Assembly (NCBI GenBank): GCA_021818615.1
Contig: JAKATT010000217.1
Location: 1 to 34,690 of the forward strand
From: Actinomycetes bacterium
GTDB lineage: Bacteria; Actinomycetota; Acidimicrobiia; Acidimicrobiales; Bog-793
Direction of reading: 5' to 3'
Length of the DNA: 34,690 nt
Shown here: positions 1-9,997 of the stretch, in pieces
How the letters are laid out: each line of letters begins with the position of its first letter
Position numbering within the stretch: the stretch's first letter is position 1
Notes under the pieces: generated by a model
Databases searched by the model: none
Seen by the model: the letters and a program-made list of their open reading frames with translations, nothing else
Told to the model about the DNA's origin: nothing
Made by a program: the position numbers and the translations under genes

Positions 1-510
1 CGTGTAGCGGTGCGAGACAAGGTGGCCGAGGAAGTCCGACAACGTGTGGTCGGGAAGCGGCTCGGTGGCAAGATCCAGCGCCGTTCGACATGGCGTGGTC
101 AGCCGTATCCCTTCCTTGGAGCAGACCTGACCGACCGGGGAATAGCGCACGAAATGGAGGGTGACGCCATCGGGCGCTATCCTGCCCCGGCCTGCTCTCG
201 GCACGCTGACATGGAAGCTCTCCAGATCCACCAGGTCGAAGCCCCACAGCCTGGCCGCGGTCGCGTGCGAAGCCCAGCCCCCCACCTGCGTGACGACCCA
301 CCCCACCTGCTCGGACCACGACCCCTGGAGCGAGCCGAGCCGGTAGACAGCCCGGCCGTAGCGGATGAGGATACCGCTCTTCACAAGGACCTCGAGCCGG
401 TACCGACTCAGGCCGAGCTCGTCGAGCTGGTGGCGAGTAATGACGCCGTCACGGGCCGCCGCAACGCGGACGACGCTGCCGACGAGGGCTGCAGAGGCTG
501 ACGGTCGCAC
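1..510 (-). CDS. AbiEi-like antitoxin-domain / DUF559-type family protein, 3' end beyond the window
   Basis: Manual minus-strand translation from a GTG at 510 (missed by the ORF track): VRPSASAALVGSVVRVAAARDGVITRHQLDELGLSRYRLEVLVKSGILIRYGRAVYRLGS...; open to the window edge. The DGVITRHQL..GLS...L...G.L.R...GVY-type N-terminus is typical of AbiEi-family antitoxin-domain proteins. Confidence 0.7.
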   Translation of the reverse strand, partial: MRPSASAALVGSVVRVAAARDGVITRHQLDELGLSRYRLEVLVKSGILIRYGRAVYRLGSLQGSWSEQVGWVVTQVGGWASHATAARLWGFDLVDLESFHVSVPRAGRGRIAPDGVTLHFVRYSPVGQVCSKEGIRLTTPCRTALDLATEPLPDHTLSDFLGHLVSHRYT

Positions 511-581
511 GGCACAAGGATCGCGCGTGGTTGTAACACCGCCCTGAGCCTGCCGGAGCCTGCCCGGGCAGAGCCGGGACC

Positions 582-650
582 ACTTCGGTCAGAGAAAGTC
601 ACTTCGGTCAGAGAAAGTGGTGCCCTGTCAGCACTTTCTCTGACCGAACT
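582..650. repeat. Duplicated 18-bp motif plus inverted copy, strong hairpin
   Basis: ACTTCGGTCAGAGAAAGT at 582-599 and 601-618; near-inverted ACTTTCTCTGACCGAACT at 633-650. Perfect 16-bp stem 603-618/633-648 with a 14-nt loop. Confidence 0.9.
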
Positions 651-678
651 CATCTGCCAGGTCGGGCGGGCTCCCAGG

Positions 679-860
679 CCAGGGAGACAGGCCAGGGAGA
701 CAGGCCAGGGAGACAGGCCAGGGAGACAGGCCAGGGAGACAGGCCAGGGAGACAGGCCAGGGAGACAGGCCAGGGAGACAGGCCAGGGAGACAGGCCAGG
801 GAGACAGGCCAGGGAGACAGGCCAGGGAGACAGGCCAGGGAGACAGGCCAGGGAGACAGG
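679..860. repeat. Tandem repeat, 14 perfect copies of 13-bp CCAGGGAGACAGG
   Basis: Read directly; 14 x 13 = 182 bp without a mismatch. Confidence 0.97.
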
Positions 861-968
861 CACGTGGCACTGCAGCTCGGGTCGAGCAACGGCGGCGGCA
901 GCGGCAAGCGGCGCAGGGGGGAAAGCCGGGTGGCCCGCGACGAGATGCTCCCGGCACGGCCCCCGAGC

Positions 969-2192
969 TCAAACGCCGGCTGCGGCGGAGGCGGAAGCCT
1001 GGACCGGAGCAGGCGGCCGCGATGCGATCGACGGTGCCGCCGGGTGCGGCATGCACAGCTCGTCGTACTCGGCGATGACGATCGGGCCGGCGGATTCGCC
1101 GCACGCCGGGCACGAGGGATCTCGTCGGACCTTGAATTCCCTGAACGACTCCTCGAGAGCGTCGTACGCGAGCAGCCGCCCCACGAGTGGGTCACCGAGA
1201 CGGAGGAGAAGCTTGATGGCCTCCATCGCCTGCATCGAGCCGATGATGCCCGGAAGTACGCCGAGGACGCCGGCCTCGGCACACGACGGGGCCAGCTCGG
1301 CGGGCGGCGGCTCGGGGACGAGGCAGCGGTAGCACGGGCCCTCGTACGGCTTGAAAACGGTGATCTGCCCCTCGAAACGAAAGATCGACCCGTGCACGAC
1401 CGGGATCCTCTCAAGGAGCGAGGCATCGTTCACGAGGTAGCGGGTCGGAAAGTTGTCCGTTCCGTCCACGATCACGTCGTAGCCATCGATGATGCCGAGA
1501 ATGTTGTCGGCGCCGAGACGGGTGTCGTATGTGACGACGTTCACGTCCGGGTTCATAGCCGTGAGCGTCCTCTTCGCCGAGTCCACCTTGCGCTCACCGA
1601 TTCTGTCGAGGTTGTGCAGTACCTGCCGCTGCAGGTTGGAGGCATCGACGACGTCCATGTCGATGATGCCCAGGGTCCCGACGCCGGCGGCAGCGAGGTA
1701 CAGGGCCGCCGGCGACCCGAGCCCACCGGCTCCGAGGAGCAGCACCTTCGACTCGAGCAGGCGCTGCTGACCTGGCTCTCCCACCTCCGGGAGGAGGAGG
1801 TGGCGGTGGTAGCGGTTGCGCTGGTCGGCGTTGAGCGTCCGCGGCACCACCCACTGGCGCCCCTCGTCCTTCCACTTGTTGAAACCGCCGGCCATGGAGG
1901 CGACGTCGAGGTAGCCAAGGTCCTGCATCGCCTTGGCGGCAAGAGCCGAGCGAGTCCCACCCGCGCAGTAGACGACGATCGGCTGCGACTTGTCGGGCAG
2001 CCGGCCCTCGACCTGCAGCTCCACATAGCCCCGCGGCAGGTGCAGCGAGCCCGGGATCGTCCCCTGGCTGTACTCGTCCGCCTCACGCACGTCGAGGAAG
2101 ACGGCTCGGTCGCGCTCAGCGTCGGCGCCTGCCGGATCCACCTCTCGGATGGCCTGCTTCACCTGGCTGAGCATGTCCCTGAAGCTCGGCAC
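969..2192 (-). CDS. moeB: Rhodanese-ThiF/MoeB fusion (molybdopterin-synthase/sulfur-carrier adenylyltransferase)
   Basis: N-terminal rhodanese (VFLDVREADEY...VVYCAGGTRS) followed by ThiF/MoeB (LLLGAGGLGSPAALYLAAAGVGTLGIIDMDVVDASNLQRQ...; CPAC). Confidence 0.88.
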   Translation of the reverse strand: MPSFRDMLSQVKQAIREVDPAGADAERDRAVFLDVREADEYSQGTIPGSLHLPRGYVELQVEGRLPDKSQPIVVYCAGGTRSALAAKAMQDLGYLDVASMAGGFNKWKDEGRQWVVPRTLNADQRNRYHRHLLLPEVGEPGQQRLLESKVLLLGAGGLGSPAALYLAAAGVGTLGIIDMDVVDASNLQRQVLHNLDRIGERKVDSAKRTLTAMNPDVNVVTYDTRLGADNILGIIDGYDVIVDGTDNFPTRYLVNDASLLERIPVVHGSIFRFEGQITVFKPYEGPCYRCLVPEPPPAELAPSCAEAGVLGVLPGIIGSMQAMEAIKLLLRLGDPLVGRLLAYDALEESFREFKVRRDPSCPACGESAGPIVIAEYDELCMPHPAAPSIASRPPAPVQASASAAAGV

Positions 2193-2284
2193 GTGCCCCT
2201 CCTCCTCGTCGTCGACTCGTCCCAGTACGAAACCCTACCTGATCACTCAACATTCCCCGTCCTGTTCCGGTACCCTGCGCGGCT

Positions 2285-2899
2285 GTGGAGTTCAGGCAAG
2301 TCGTCGCCAGGCGGCGCATGACACGGTCCTTCGCCGAGGGTGCCATCACCGAGGAGCAACTCGCCCGGATGCTGCAAGTGGCGCTGCGAGCACCGTCGGC
2401 GGGTTTCGCGCAGGGAGTCGATTGGCTGGTGCTCACGGACGAAATGGGGCGGGGACGCTTCTTCCGAGCCACGTGCGATCCCGCCTTCCTAGCCGAGCCA
2501 GGGCCTGCGGCGGGCATTCTTCGTGCCGGTGCGATCCTCGTGCCTGTCGCCGACCCGTCCGCCTACGAGCGACGTTACGACGACACCGACAAGGAGACTT
2601 CGGGCCTCGCCGGACGTTCGGCCCAGGACTGGGACGTCCCCTACTGGATCGTGGACGCGGCCTTCGGCGCGATGCTGGCCCTGCTCGCGGCCGAGGACGA
2701 GGGGCTCGGCGCACTGTTCTTCCGGCTGCACCGCGGTACCGCCGGGCTCGAGGCGGAGTTCGGGATCCCGGCGGGACGCGTTGTCATCGGCGCCGTCGCC
2801 GTGGGCCTCCTCGAAGATGGCAACAGGGGACCGGTCGGGTCACCGGGTCACCGGCCGCGGCGGGCGGCCGGCGACGCCACACACTTCGGCAGCTGGTAG
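2285..2899 (+). CDS. Nitroreductase family protein
   Basis: GTG start; EFRQVVARRRMTRSF...LQVALRAPSAGFAQG..., typical nitroreductase N-terminus. Confidence 0.8.
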   Translation: MEFRQVVARRRMTRSFAEGAITEEQLARMLQVALRAPSAGFAQGVDWLVLTDEMGRGRFFRATCDPAFLAEPGPAAGILRAGAILVPVADPSAYERRYDDTDKETSGLAGRSAQDWDVPYWIVDAAFGAMLALLAAEDEGLGALFFRLHRGTAGLEAEFGIPAGRVVIGAVAVGLLEDGNRGPVGSPGHRPRRAAGDATHFGSW

Positions 2900-2906
2900 C
2901 ACCGGC

Positions 2907-3335
2907 TCAAGCCATCGCCTCGCCACCGTTGGGCCAGTCGGCCATCCGGCAGGGGATGTCGGCATCCTCGTCGAGGTGGTAGCTCGCACAGATCCTGTGG
3001 TAGCCGTCGGCAACGGTGAGGGGGAGATCAGCGTCGAGGTCGCCCCGTACGACGAGCACCGGAGAGAGCCGCTCGCCGCGCCGGACCTTGTCGAGATCGG
3101 CCCGAACGTGGAAGTCATCGGCGGCGAGCAGCGGGAGCCGGCTCGCGCGAAGCAGGTCCTTCGCCTTGCGATGCACGAGTTGGCCGTTCCGCAACCCGTC
3201 GATGAGCTCGGCCACCCGGCCGGGCGCAAGGAGGAGGCTGAGATAATCGGCGGCCGCCGGGTAGTCGTGCTTGTCCGGCTGCTCCTTCCAGTGCTCGGTG
3301 GGGCTGCGGCTGCCGCCCTCGTGGTGCGGGGTCAC
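2907..3335 (-). CDS. Conserved small protein with a ParB/Srx-like motif
   Basis: ...LSPVLVVRGDLDADLPLTVADGYHRICASYH...; GTG start overlaps the preceding stop (GTGA). Confidence 0.6.
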   Translation of the reverse strand: MTPHHEGGSRSPTEHWKEQPDKHDYPAAADYLSLLLAPGRVAELIDGLRNGQLVHRKAKDLLRASRLPLLAADDFHVRADLDKVRRGERLSPVLVVRGDLDADLPLTVADGYHRICASYHLDEDADIPCRMADWPNGGEAMA

Positions 3336-4243
3336 GGCCGCTCCTCAGGATCGCACGGGCGGTCGTCTGTCACGATCGTGCCGAGCGTACCCTGCGCCGC
3401 CCGCGCCGCCGCCGGGTCCCCGCCCTTGCCGCGAAGCCCGTAGGCCACTGCCACTGCCACGAGCATCCCCAGCGTCGGTCCGGCGAGGTAGACCCAGTAG
3501 CTGCCCCAGCGACCGGTGACGAGGTCGGGCGCGAACGAGCGCACCGGGTTCATTGAGGCCCCGCTGATCGGAGCCGACCACAGGCCCGCAAGAGCGATGT
3601 AGCCGCCGACAGCAAGCGCCGACAGCGGTCCGACGTTCTGGGCTCCCGAAGCTGTCCCGAGGATCGTCGTCAGGAGCCCGAAGGTGAGGACCGCTTCCAT
3701 GAGCATCGCGTGGAGCGCATCCGTCGAGGCGGCGGGGACGGTTGCCCCGAGCCGTCCCACCTTGCCGAACATCGCCCAGAGGAAAAGGCCGGCGAGCGCC
3801 CCGCCGGCAACCTGCGCGACCACGTAGGGCGGAACTCGGCGCCAGGGGAACTCGCGCCGGAGGGCGAAGGCGACGCTCACGACTGGGTTGAGGTGAGCCC
3901 CCGAGACCGCACCGATGGACAGGATCACAGCCATGACCATCAATGCCGGTGCGACGACCTGTTCGGTCAGGGTGACCGAGCCGTGGCTGAGCTGCCCGAC
4001 GACTACCGCGCCCGCAGCCACGAGCACCAGCATGAACGTGCCGACCACCTCGGCGAGAAGGCGCCGCCACTCATAGGACAGGTCGGCAAAATCACCGACC
4101 GGTGGAGGTCCGGCGCCGAGGACCAGATGAGCGAGCTGCGGCGAGACCGCCTGCACCGTGCGGGTGCGGCGCTCGTTGCCGGCGCTCGACTGACCGGCTC
4201 GCGGCCTCCCGGCGGCTTCGGGCAGCTCGGGGTCAGCCGTCAC
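3332..4243 (-). CDS. MIP/aquaporin-family channel
   Basis: SGAHLNPVVS and SGASMNPVRS half-helix motifs, several hydrophobic helices; GTG start near 4243 overlaps the upstream gene's stop. Confidence 0.85.
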   Translation of the reverse strand: MTADPELPEAAGRPRAGQSSAGNERRTRTVQAVSPQLAHLVLGAGPPPVGDFADLSYEWRRLLAEVVGTFMLVLVAAGAVVVGQLSHGSVTLTEQVVAPALMVMAVILSIGAVSGAHLNPVVSVAFALRREFPWRRVPPYVVAQVAGGALAGLFLWAMFGKVGRLGATVPAASTDALHAMLMEAVLTFGLLTTILGTASGAQNVGPLSALAVGGYIALAGLWSAPISGASMNPVRSFAPDLVTGRWGSYWVYLAGPTLGMLVAVAVAYGLRGKGGDPAAARAAQGTLGTIVTDDRPCDPEERP

Positions 4244-5588
4244 GGGAGACGGCCCACTTCGCCACGTGCGCTGCGAGAAGGTCCGCCAGCGTAGGCTCAC
4301 CGATCTCCGACAGCTCGTAGCGCGCCCGGCGCGCAGGGTGGCCGAGATCGACAAGGCGGACCAGGTCAATCGGGGTCCCGACGACGACGACGTCACACGC
4401 CGCCCGCCGTGCCGTCTCCCCGAGCTCAGCCAGCTGCTCGTCCCCGTAGCCCATCGCTGGCAGGACCGCTCCGATCGACGGGAAGCGCCGGTAGGTCTCG
4501 GCGATCGAACCGACGGCGTAGGGACGCGGGTCAACAAGCTCTGCTGCCCCCTCCGCTCGTGCGGCCACGGTGCCCGCGCCGAAGGGCATACCTCCGTGGG
4601 TGATGGTCGGGCCGTCCTCGACAACCAGGACGCGCTTGCCTGCAAGCGACGGACCCTCGTCGAGGGTGACAGGCGACGCCGCCATCACGACCGGGGTAGC
4701 CGGCTTGACGCGGCGGATGTTGGCCAGGACCGTCTCGATGCCCTCCGGCGAGGCAGAGTCCACCTTGTTGACGACGAGCACGTCAGCCATGCGAAACGTC
4801 GTCTCCCCCGGGTGATAGGCGAGCTCGTGGCCGGGACGGAGCGGATCCATGACCGTGATCAGCAGGTCCGGCACGTAGAAGGGGAAGTCGTTGTTGCCGC
4901 CGTCCCAGACGATGACGTCGGCTTCTGTTTCGGCCTGCCGCAGGATCAGCTCGTAGTCAACGCCGGCGTAGACGACGATGCCCTGCCGCACGGGTTCCTC
5001 GTACTCCTCGCGCTCCTCCACCGTCGGGTGCGACGCGTCGATGTCGGCCACCGATGCGAAGCGCTGCAGTCGCATCTTCTCGAGCTCACCGTAGGGCATC
5101 GGGTGGCGCACGAGCGCCACCTTTAGCCCGGCTTCGCGGAGGATGCGGCCAACTCGCCGAGACGTCTGGCTCTTGCCGCAACCAGTCCGGACTGCGCAGA
5201 CGGCCACGACGGGCCGAGTGCTCTGCACCATCGTGTCGGAAGGCCCGAGCAGCCGGACGCTCGCGCCGGCGGCGAGCGCGACGGAGGCCTTGTGCATGAC
5301 GTCCACGTGGGCCAGGTCCGAATACGCGAGAACGACGTCGTCTATGGACTCGCGGGCGATCAACCCGGGCAGCTCTTCCTCATCGAGGATCGGGATCCCG
5401 TCCGGGTAGGCGGGCCCGGCGAGAGACGCCGGGTAGCGGCGGCCGGCGATGCCGGGGATCTGGGCGGCGGTGAACGCCACGACCTTGGTGCGCGGGTCAC
5501 CGCGGAACACGGTGTTGAAGTCGTGGAAGTCCCGCCCACCTGCCCCGACGACCACGACCCGGCGAGGGGGTGCGACAGTTGGCGACAT
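4233..5588 (-). CDS. Cyclic 2,3-diphosphoglycerate synthetase-like GTPase (COG2403 type)
   Basis: MSPTVAPPRRVVVVGAGGRDFHDFNTVFRGDP...AVRTGCGKSQTSRRV...VIVWDGGNNDFPFY.... Confidence 0.8.
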   Translation of the reverse strand: MSPTVAPPRRVVVVGAGGRDFHDFNTVFRGDPRTKVVAFTAAQIPGIAGRRYPASLAGPAYPDGIPILDEEELPGLIARESIDDVVLAYSDLAHVDVMHKASVALAAGASVRLLGPSDTMVQSTRPVVAVCAVRTGCGKSQTSRRVGRILREAGLKVALVRHPMPYGELEKMRLQRFASVADIDASHPTVEEREEYEEPVRQGIVVYAGVDYELILRQAETEADVIVWDGGNNDFPFYVPDLLITVMDPLRPGHELAYHPGETTFRMADVLVVNKVDSASPEGIETVLANIRRVKPATPVVMAASPVTLDEGPSLAGKRVLVVEDGPTITHGGMPFGAGTVAARAEGAAELVDPRPYAVGSIAETYRRFPSIGAVLPAMGYGDEQLAELGETARRAACDVVVVGTPIDLVRLVDLGHPARRARYELSEIGEPTLADLLAAHVAKWAVSRDG

Positions 5589-5659
5589 GGTGCCACTGTG
5601 CTCCCTCGAGCTTCGGCACGCTAGGGCCAGACGGCCCCCGCGCTGGAGCTGTTCAACAT

Positions 5660-5707
5660 GAGATTGCATGAAAACTATTGACAGTCAGCCAATAGGGTGG
5701 CAATCTC
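5660..5707 (+). promoter_or_regulatory. Putative promoter/operator with nested inverted repeats
   Basis: TTGACA (5678-5683), 17-nt spacer, CAATCT (5701-5706); GAGATTGC/GCAATCTC at 5660-5667/5700-5707 and CTATTG/CAATAG at 5675-5680/5690-5695. Confidence 0.5.
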
Positions 5708-5743
5708 TTGCTGCACTGCCCCTCGAGGTCTCCTGGAGGAACG

Positions 5744-6394
5744 ATGACCACCCTGCTCAGCTCCGAGCCCCTCTCAGCTGCAAGCGCGCCGACGGACGGC
5801 GCCACCGCATCACTTTTCGTCGAACCCTGGTCCGACCCCGTCATCGACGAGATCGGGCACGACCCGAGGTCGCTCTACGCCGAGCGGTACTGGCTCCCCG
5901 TGCTCGGCCCATCCACGACATGGATGCTGCGGCGCTTCGCCAGCTCTCTCGACGACTCGCCGGACGGCGTCGAGCTCAGTGTCGAGGAGCTGGCGAGGGG
6001 ACTCGGCCTCGGCGAGCGCCTCGGACCGAACGCCCCTTTCGGCAGGACCCTCAGGCGTTGCGTCGACTTCGAGATGGCGGAGTGGCGGGGCAGGGCGCTC
6101 GCGGTGAGAAGGCGCCTCCCTGCTCTCGCCCGCCGGCACCTCAAACGCCTCCCCGAATCTCTCCAGGTCGAGCACGAGAAGGAGGTCGAGGCGGCGCTGC
6201 ACGCAGCCCCGGTCCACCAGCGCCTCCTCTCACAGGGCCATGACCTGGCCCTGTGCCTCGTCTCGTACGGCGACGACCGCGCCGGTGCCGAGCAGCAGCT
6301 GGTCCGATGGGGATTCGAGCCGGCGGTGGCAGCCCAGTGCGCCGACTGGGCCGCTCTCGAGCTGAGAAGCCGGCACCGGCCGACCGTCGCCTAG
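5744..6394 (+). CDS. Conserved actinobacterial hypothetical protein
   Basis: MTTLLSSEPLSAASAP...FVEPWSDPVIDEIGHDPRSLYAERYWLPVLGPSTTWMLRR...; RBS-like GGAGG upstream. Confidence 0.75.
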   Translation: MTTLLSSEPLSAASAPTDGATASLFVEPWSDPVIDEIGHDPRSLYAERYWLPVLGPSTTWMLRRFASSLDDSPDGVELSVEELARGLGLGERLGPNAPFGRTLRRCVDFEMAEWRGRALAVRRRLPALARRHLKRLPESLQVEHEKEVEAALHAAPVHQRLLSQGHDLALCLVSYGDDRAGAEQQLVRWGFEPAVAAQCADWAALELRSRHRPTVA

Positions 6395-6488
6395 ATCGGC
6401 TCGGCCGGGCGAGGTCCACGTAGATCGGCCGGCCCGGGCGAGATCCGGCGTCTCTTGAAGCTGCGAGCGAGGTCATTAGTCTGTCGCA

Positions 6489-9400
6489 GTGGCTCCGAGC
6501 ACCAGGTACCTCGAGCTCGCCCGCGAACGGGTCGTCATCTTCGACGGCGCGACCGGCACGAACTTGCAGCTTCGCGACCTCGGCCCCGACGACTTCGGTG
6601 GCGAGGCCTACGAGGGCTGCAACGAGATGCTCGTGCTCACCCGCCCCGACGTCGTGCGCGAGCTCCATGCCTCGTTCCTCGACGTCGGTGTCGACGTGGT
6701 CGAGACCGACTCCTTTGGAGCCCTGCCCGTCGTGCTCGCCGAGTACAGGCTGGAGGCCAGGGCCGAGGAGATTGCCCGACGCTCTGCCCAGCTCGCCCGC
6801 GAGGTCGCCCGCGACTACTCGGGGTCCGGCCGGCAGCGTTACGTGGCAGGGTCCATGGGGCCGGGCACGAAGCTTCCCACCCTGGGTCAGATCTCCTTCG
6901 CTGAGCTGAGGGATTCCTACGAGGTGCTCGCCCGCGGGCTCCTCGAGGGCGGCGCTGACCTCCTGCTCGTTGAGACCGTGTACGACACCTTGCAGGCCAA
7001 GGCCGCCATTCAGGCCGCCAGGCGGGCGATGCGGGCCACGGGAAGGTCGGTGCCGCTGCAGGTACAGGTCACGATCGAGCTCACCGGACGGATGCTTCTC
7101 GGTACCGAGATAAATGCGGCGCTCGCCGCCCTGGAGGCGCTCGATCCCGACGTCGTCGGCCTGAATTGCGCGACGGGACCGGTCGAGATGCACGAGTCGC
7201 TCCGCTACCTGAGCGATCACGCGCTCACCCCCGTCTCGGCTCTCCCGAATGCCGGCCTGCCTTCGGTTGTCGACGGCAGGATGCACTACGACCTGACGCC
7301 TGACGATCTCGCGAGGCACCTCCGCTCCTTCGTCGAAGAGCTTGGCGTGAGCATCGTCGGCGGTTGCTGCGGGACCACGCCCGAGCACCTCCGTCAGGTC
7401 GTCGGGGCCTGCGGCGACCTCGTGCCCGCTGAGAGGACCCCGAGCCACGAGCCGGGCGCCGCCTCGCTCTACGCGCACGTCCCCTTCGAGCAGGATGCCT
7501 CGTTCCTCGTGATCGGCGAGCGCACGAATGCGAACGGCTCGAAGAAGTTCCGCGAAGCGATGCTCGCAGGCGACTGGGACACGACGGTCGCTATGGCGAA
7601 GGACCAGATCCGCGAAGGCGCCCACCTGCTCGATGTCTGCGTCGACTACACGGGCGCCGACGGCGTCGCCGACATGACCGAGGTCGCGTCGCGTTTCGCG
7701 ACGCAGTCGACGATCCCTCTTGTGATCGACTCGACCGAGCCGGCAGTGATCGAGGCGGCACTGCGGCACATCGGCGGGCGCGCCGTGCTCAATTCGGTCA
7801 ATCTGGAAGACGGCGACGCGCCTGGCACGCGCTTGGACCGCTTCCTCGGCCTCGCGAAGGACTATGGGGCCGCCGTGATCTGCACCTGCATCGACGAGGA
7901 GGGCCAGGCGCGCACCGCTGACTGGAAGCTACGAGCAGCTCGGGCGATCCACGACATCGCGATCGAGCGCTACGGGCTGAAGCCCGATGACCTCCTCTTC
8001 GACCCGCTGGCGCTGCCGCTGTCGACCGGCATGGAGGAGTCTCGCCGGGACGGCATCGAGACGATCGAGGCTATCCGGCGCATCAAGGCAGAGCTTCCGG
8101 GTGCCCATACTGTGCTCGGCCTCTCGAACGTCTCCTTCGGGCTCGCGCCTGCCGCCCGTCAGGTGCTCAACTCCGTCTTCTTGTACGAGAGCATCGAGGC
8201 CGGGCTCGACGCCGCCATCGTGCACGCCGGCAAGATCCGGCCGCTGCACCGCATCTCTGAACGCGAGCGGGAGCTGTGCCTCGACCTGGTCCACGACCGC
8301 AGGCGCGAGGGCTACGACCCGCTCGCCGAGCTGATCGCCCTCTTCGAGGCGCGGACCGGCTCCGAGCCTGGCGAGCTGGAGGACCGCAGCAGCTGGCCGA
8401 TCGATCGCCGCCTCTCCCAGCGCATCATCGACGGCGACAGGAACGGCCTCGAGGACGACCTGGGCACGGCGCTCGAGCTCGGCCACAGCGCGCTCGAGAT
8501 CGTGAACGACATGCTGCTCGCGGGCATGAAGACGGTCGGCGACCTCTTCGGCTCGGGCAAGATGCAGCTCCCCTTCGTGCTGCAGTCGGCAGAGACGATG
8601 AAGGCATCCGTCTCCTACCTCGAGCCCCACATGGAGAAGGCCGACGCCGGCGGGCGGGGCAGGGTCGTGCTCGCCACGGTGAAGGGCGACGTACACGACA
8701 TCGGCAAGAACCTCGTCGACATCATCCTCACGAACAACGGCTACGAGGTGGCCAACCTCGGCATCAAAGTCGCGCTCGCGGAAATGGTCGCCAAGGCGGA
8801 CGAGATCGGCGCCGACGTCATCGGGATGAGCGGCCTGCTCGTCAAGTCGACGCTCATAATGCGCGAGAACCTGGAAGAGCTGAACCGGCTCGGCAGGTCG
8901 TCGATCCCGGTCGTCCTCGGCGGCGCGGCGCTCACTCGCACGTACGTCGAGAAGGACCTGCGCGATGTCTACGAGGGAAAGGTCTTCTACGGCAAGGACG
9001 CCTTCGAGGGACTTCGCGTGCTCGACCGTCTGATGGAGATAAAGCGCAGCGGCGTCGACGACCCGACCTTCGGGACCGAGCGCTCCGGGCGGGTGCTCCC
9101 TCCGCGACAGAGCCAGCAGCTCGGTGCACTCGACGTCTCGACTCTGCCGAAGCGCTCGCTTGGGGTCGAAGCGGACAACCACGTCTTTCTGCCGCCTTTC
9201 CTCGGCAGCCGCGTCGCCAAGGGGCTGCCGCTCGACGACGTCGCCGCCCACCTGAACGAGACCGCCCTCTTCCGCAACCAGTGGGGCTACCGGCCAGTCG
9301 GTGGTGAGACCGACCAGGACTTCAAAGAGCGCGTGCGGGCCGAGCTGCGCGCCCGTCTCGACGAGGCGAAGGCGGAGGGTGTGCTCGTGCCATCGGTCGT

Positions 9401-9968
9401 GTGGGGCTACTTCCCGGCCAACTCCGACGGCCAGGACCTCGTCGTCTACACGGACGACACACGCTCTGCTGAGCAGACCCGCTTCAGCTTCCCACGCCAG
9501 CGCAAAGAGCCATATCTGTGCATCGCAGACTTCTTCCGCTCGGTCGCTTCCGGCGAGAAGGACTACGCCGCCTTCCAGGTCGTGACGATGGGCGCGAGGG
9601 CCTCGGTCCGCACCGCCGGGCTCTTCAAGGAGGACCGCTACCTCGACTATGTGAGCCTGCACGGCCTCTCGGTCGAGATGACCGAGGCGCTCGCCGAGCT
9701 CTGGCACCGCAGGATCAGGGAGGAGTGGGGCTTCGCCGACGAGGATGCCCCGACGTTGACCGGCCTGTTCCGCCAACAGCACCGCGGCGGCCGCTACTCC
9801 TTCGGGTACCCGGCCTGCCCCGATCTGGAGGACAACGCCAAGGTCGTCGAGCTGCTGCAGGCGGGTCGCATCGGGGTCTCGGTGTCCGAGGGCTTCCAGC
9901 TGCACCCGGAACAGACCACCCTCGCGATCGTCTGCCATCACCCGAAGGCGAAGTACTTCGTCGCCTGA
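6489..9968 (+). CDS. metH: Cobalamin-dependent methionine synthase
   Basis: Homocysteine-binding ([11 protein letters not shown]), pterin-binding ([14 protein letters not shown]), B12-binding ([17 protein letters not shown]) and C-terminal activation domain. Confidence 0.97.
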   Translation: MAPSTRYLELARERVVIFDGATGTNLQLRDLGPDDFGGEAYEGCNEMLVLTRPDVVRELHASFLDVGVDVVETDSFGALPVVLAEYRLEARAEEIARRSAQLAREVARDYSGSGRQRYVAGSMGPGTKLPTLGQISFAELRDSYEVLARGLLEGGADLLLVETVYDTLQAKAAIQAARRAMRATGRSVPLQVQVTIELTGRMLLGTEINAALAALEALDPDVVGLNCATGPVEMHESLRYLSDHALTPVSALPNAGLPSVVDGRMHYDLTPDDLARHLRSFVEELGVSIVGGCCGTTPEHLRQVVGACGDLVPAERTPSHEPGAASLYAHVPFEQDASFLVIGERTNANGSKKFREAMLAGDWDTTVAMAKDQIREGAHLLDVCVDYTGADGVADMTEVASRFATQSTIPLVIDSTEPAVIEAALRHIGGRAVLNSVNLEDGDAPGTRLDRFLGLAKDYGAAVICTCIDEEGQARTADWKLRAARAIHDIAIERYGLKPDDLLFDPLALPLSTGMEESRRDGIETIEAIRRIKAELPGAHTVLGLSNVSFGLAPAARQVLNSVFLYESIEAGLDAAIVHAGKIRPLHRISERERELCLDLVHDRRREGYDPLAELIALFEARTGSEPGELEDRSSWPIDRRLSQRIIDGDRNGLEDDLGTALELGHSALEIVNDMLLAGMKTVGDLFGSGKMQLPFVLQSAETMKASVSYLEPHMEKADAGGRGRVVLATVKGDVHDIGKNLVDIILTNNGYEVANLGIKVALAEMVAKADEIGADVIGMSGLLVKSTLIMRENLEELNRLGRSSIPVVLGGAALTRTYVEKDLRDVYEGKVFYGKDAFEGLRVLDRLMEIKRSGVDDPTFGTERSGRVLPPRQSQQLGALDVSTLPKRSLGVEADNHVFLPPFLGSRVAKGLPLDDVAAHLNETALFRNQWGYRPVGGETDQDFKERVRAELRARLDEAKAEGVLVPSVVWGYFPANSDGQDLVVYTDDTRSAEQTRFSFPRQRKEPYLCIADFFRSVASGEKDYAAFQVVTMGARASVRTAGLFKEDRYLDYVSLHGLSVEMTEALAELWHRRIREEWGFADEDAPTLTGLFRQQHRGGRYSFGYPACPDLEDNAKVVELLQAGRIGVSVSEGFQLHPEQTTLAIVCHHPKAKYFVA

Positions 9969-9997
9969 GCTGCCCGGAGCGGCGGTACTCTCCCGGC

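Noticed and set aside
679-860. CRISPR array
   Set aside because: 13-bp units with no spacers and no cas genes.
408-1426. Long repetitive minus-strand ORFs (PWPVSLACLPGLS repeats)
   Set aside because: The 13-bp stop-free tandem array keeps all frames open; flanking parts are antisense or out of frame to moeB.
864-2321. 485-aa plus-strand ORF
   Set aside because: Antisense shadow of moeB in high-GC DNA; composition is R/D/H-rich with no recognisable fold.
6395-6488. Cobalamin or SAM riboswitch upstream of metH
   Set aside because: Only about 94 bp with no recognisable B12 box or SAM aptamer; just an imperfect TAGATCGG...GGGCGAG direct repeat.
6141-7769. 542-aa minus-strand ORF
   Set aside because: Antisense to metH and the upstream gene; low-complexity R/G/P composition.
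7929-9941. 670-aa minus-strand ORF
   Set aside because: Antisense shadow of metH (mirror codon bias).
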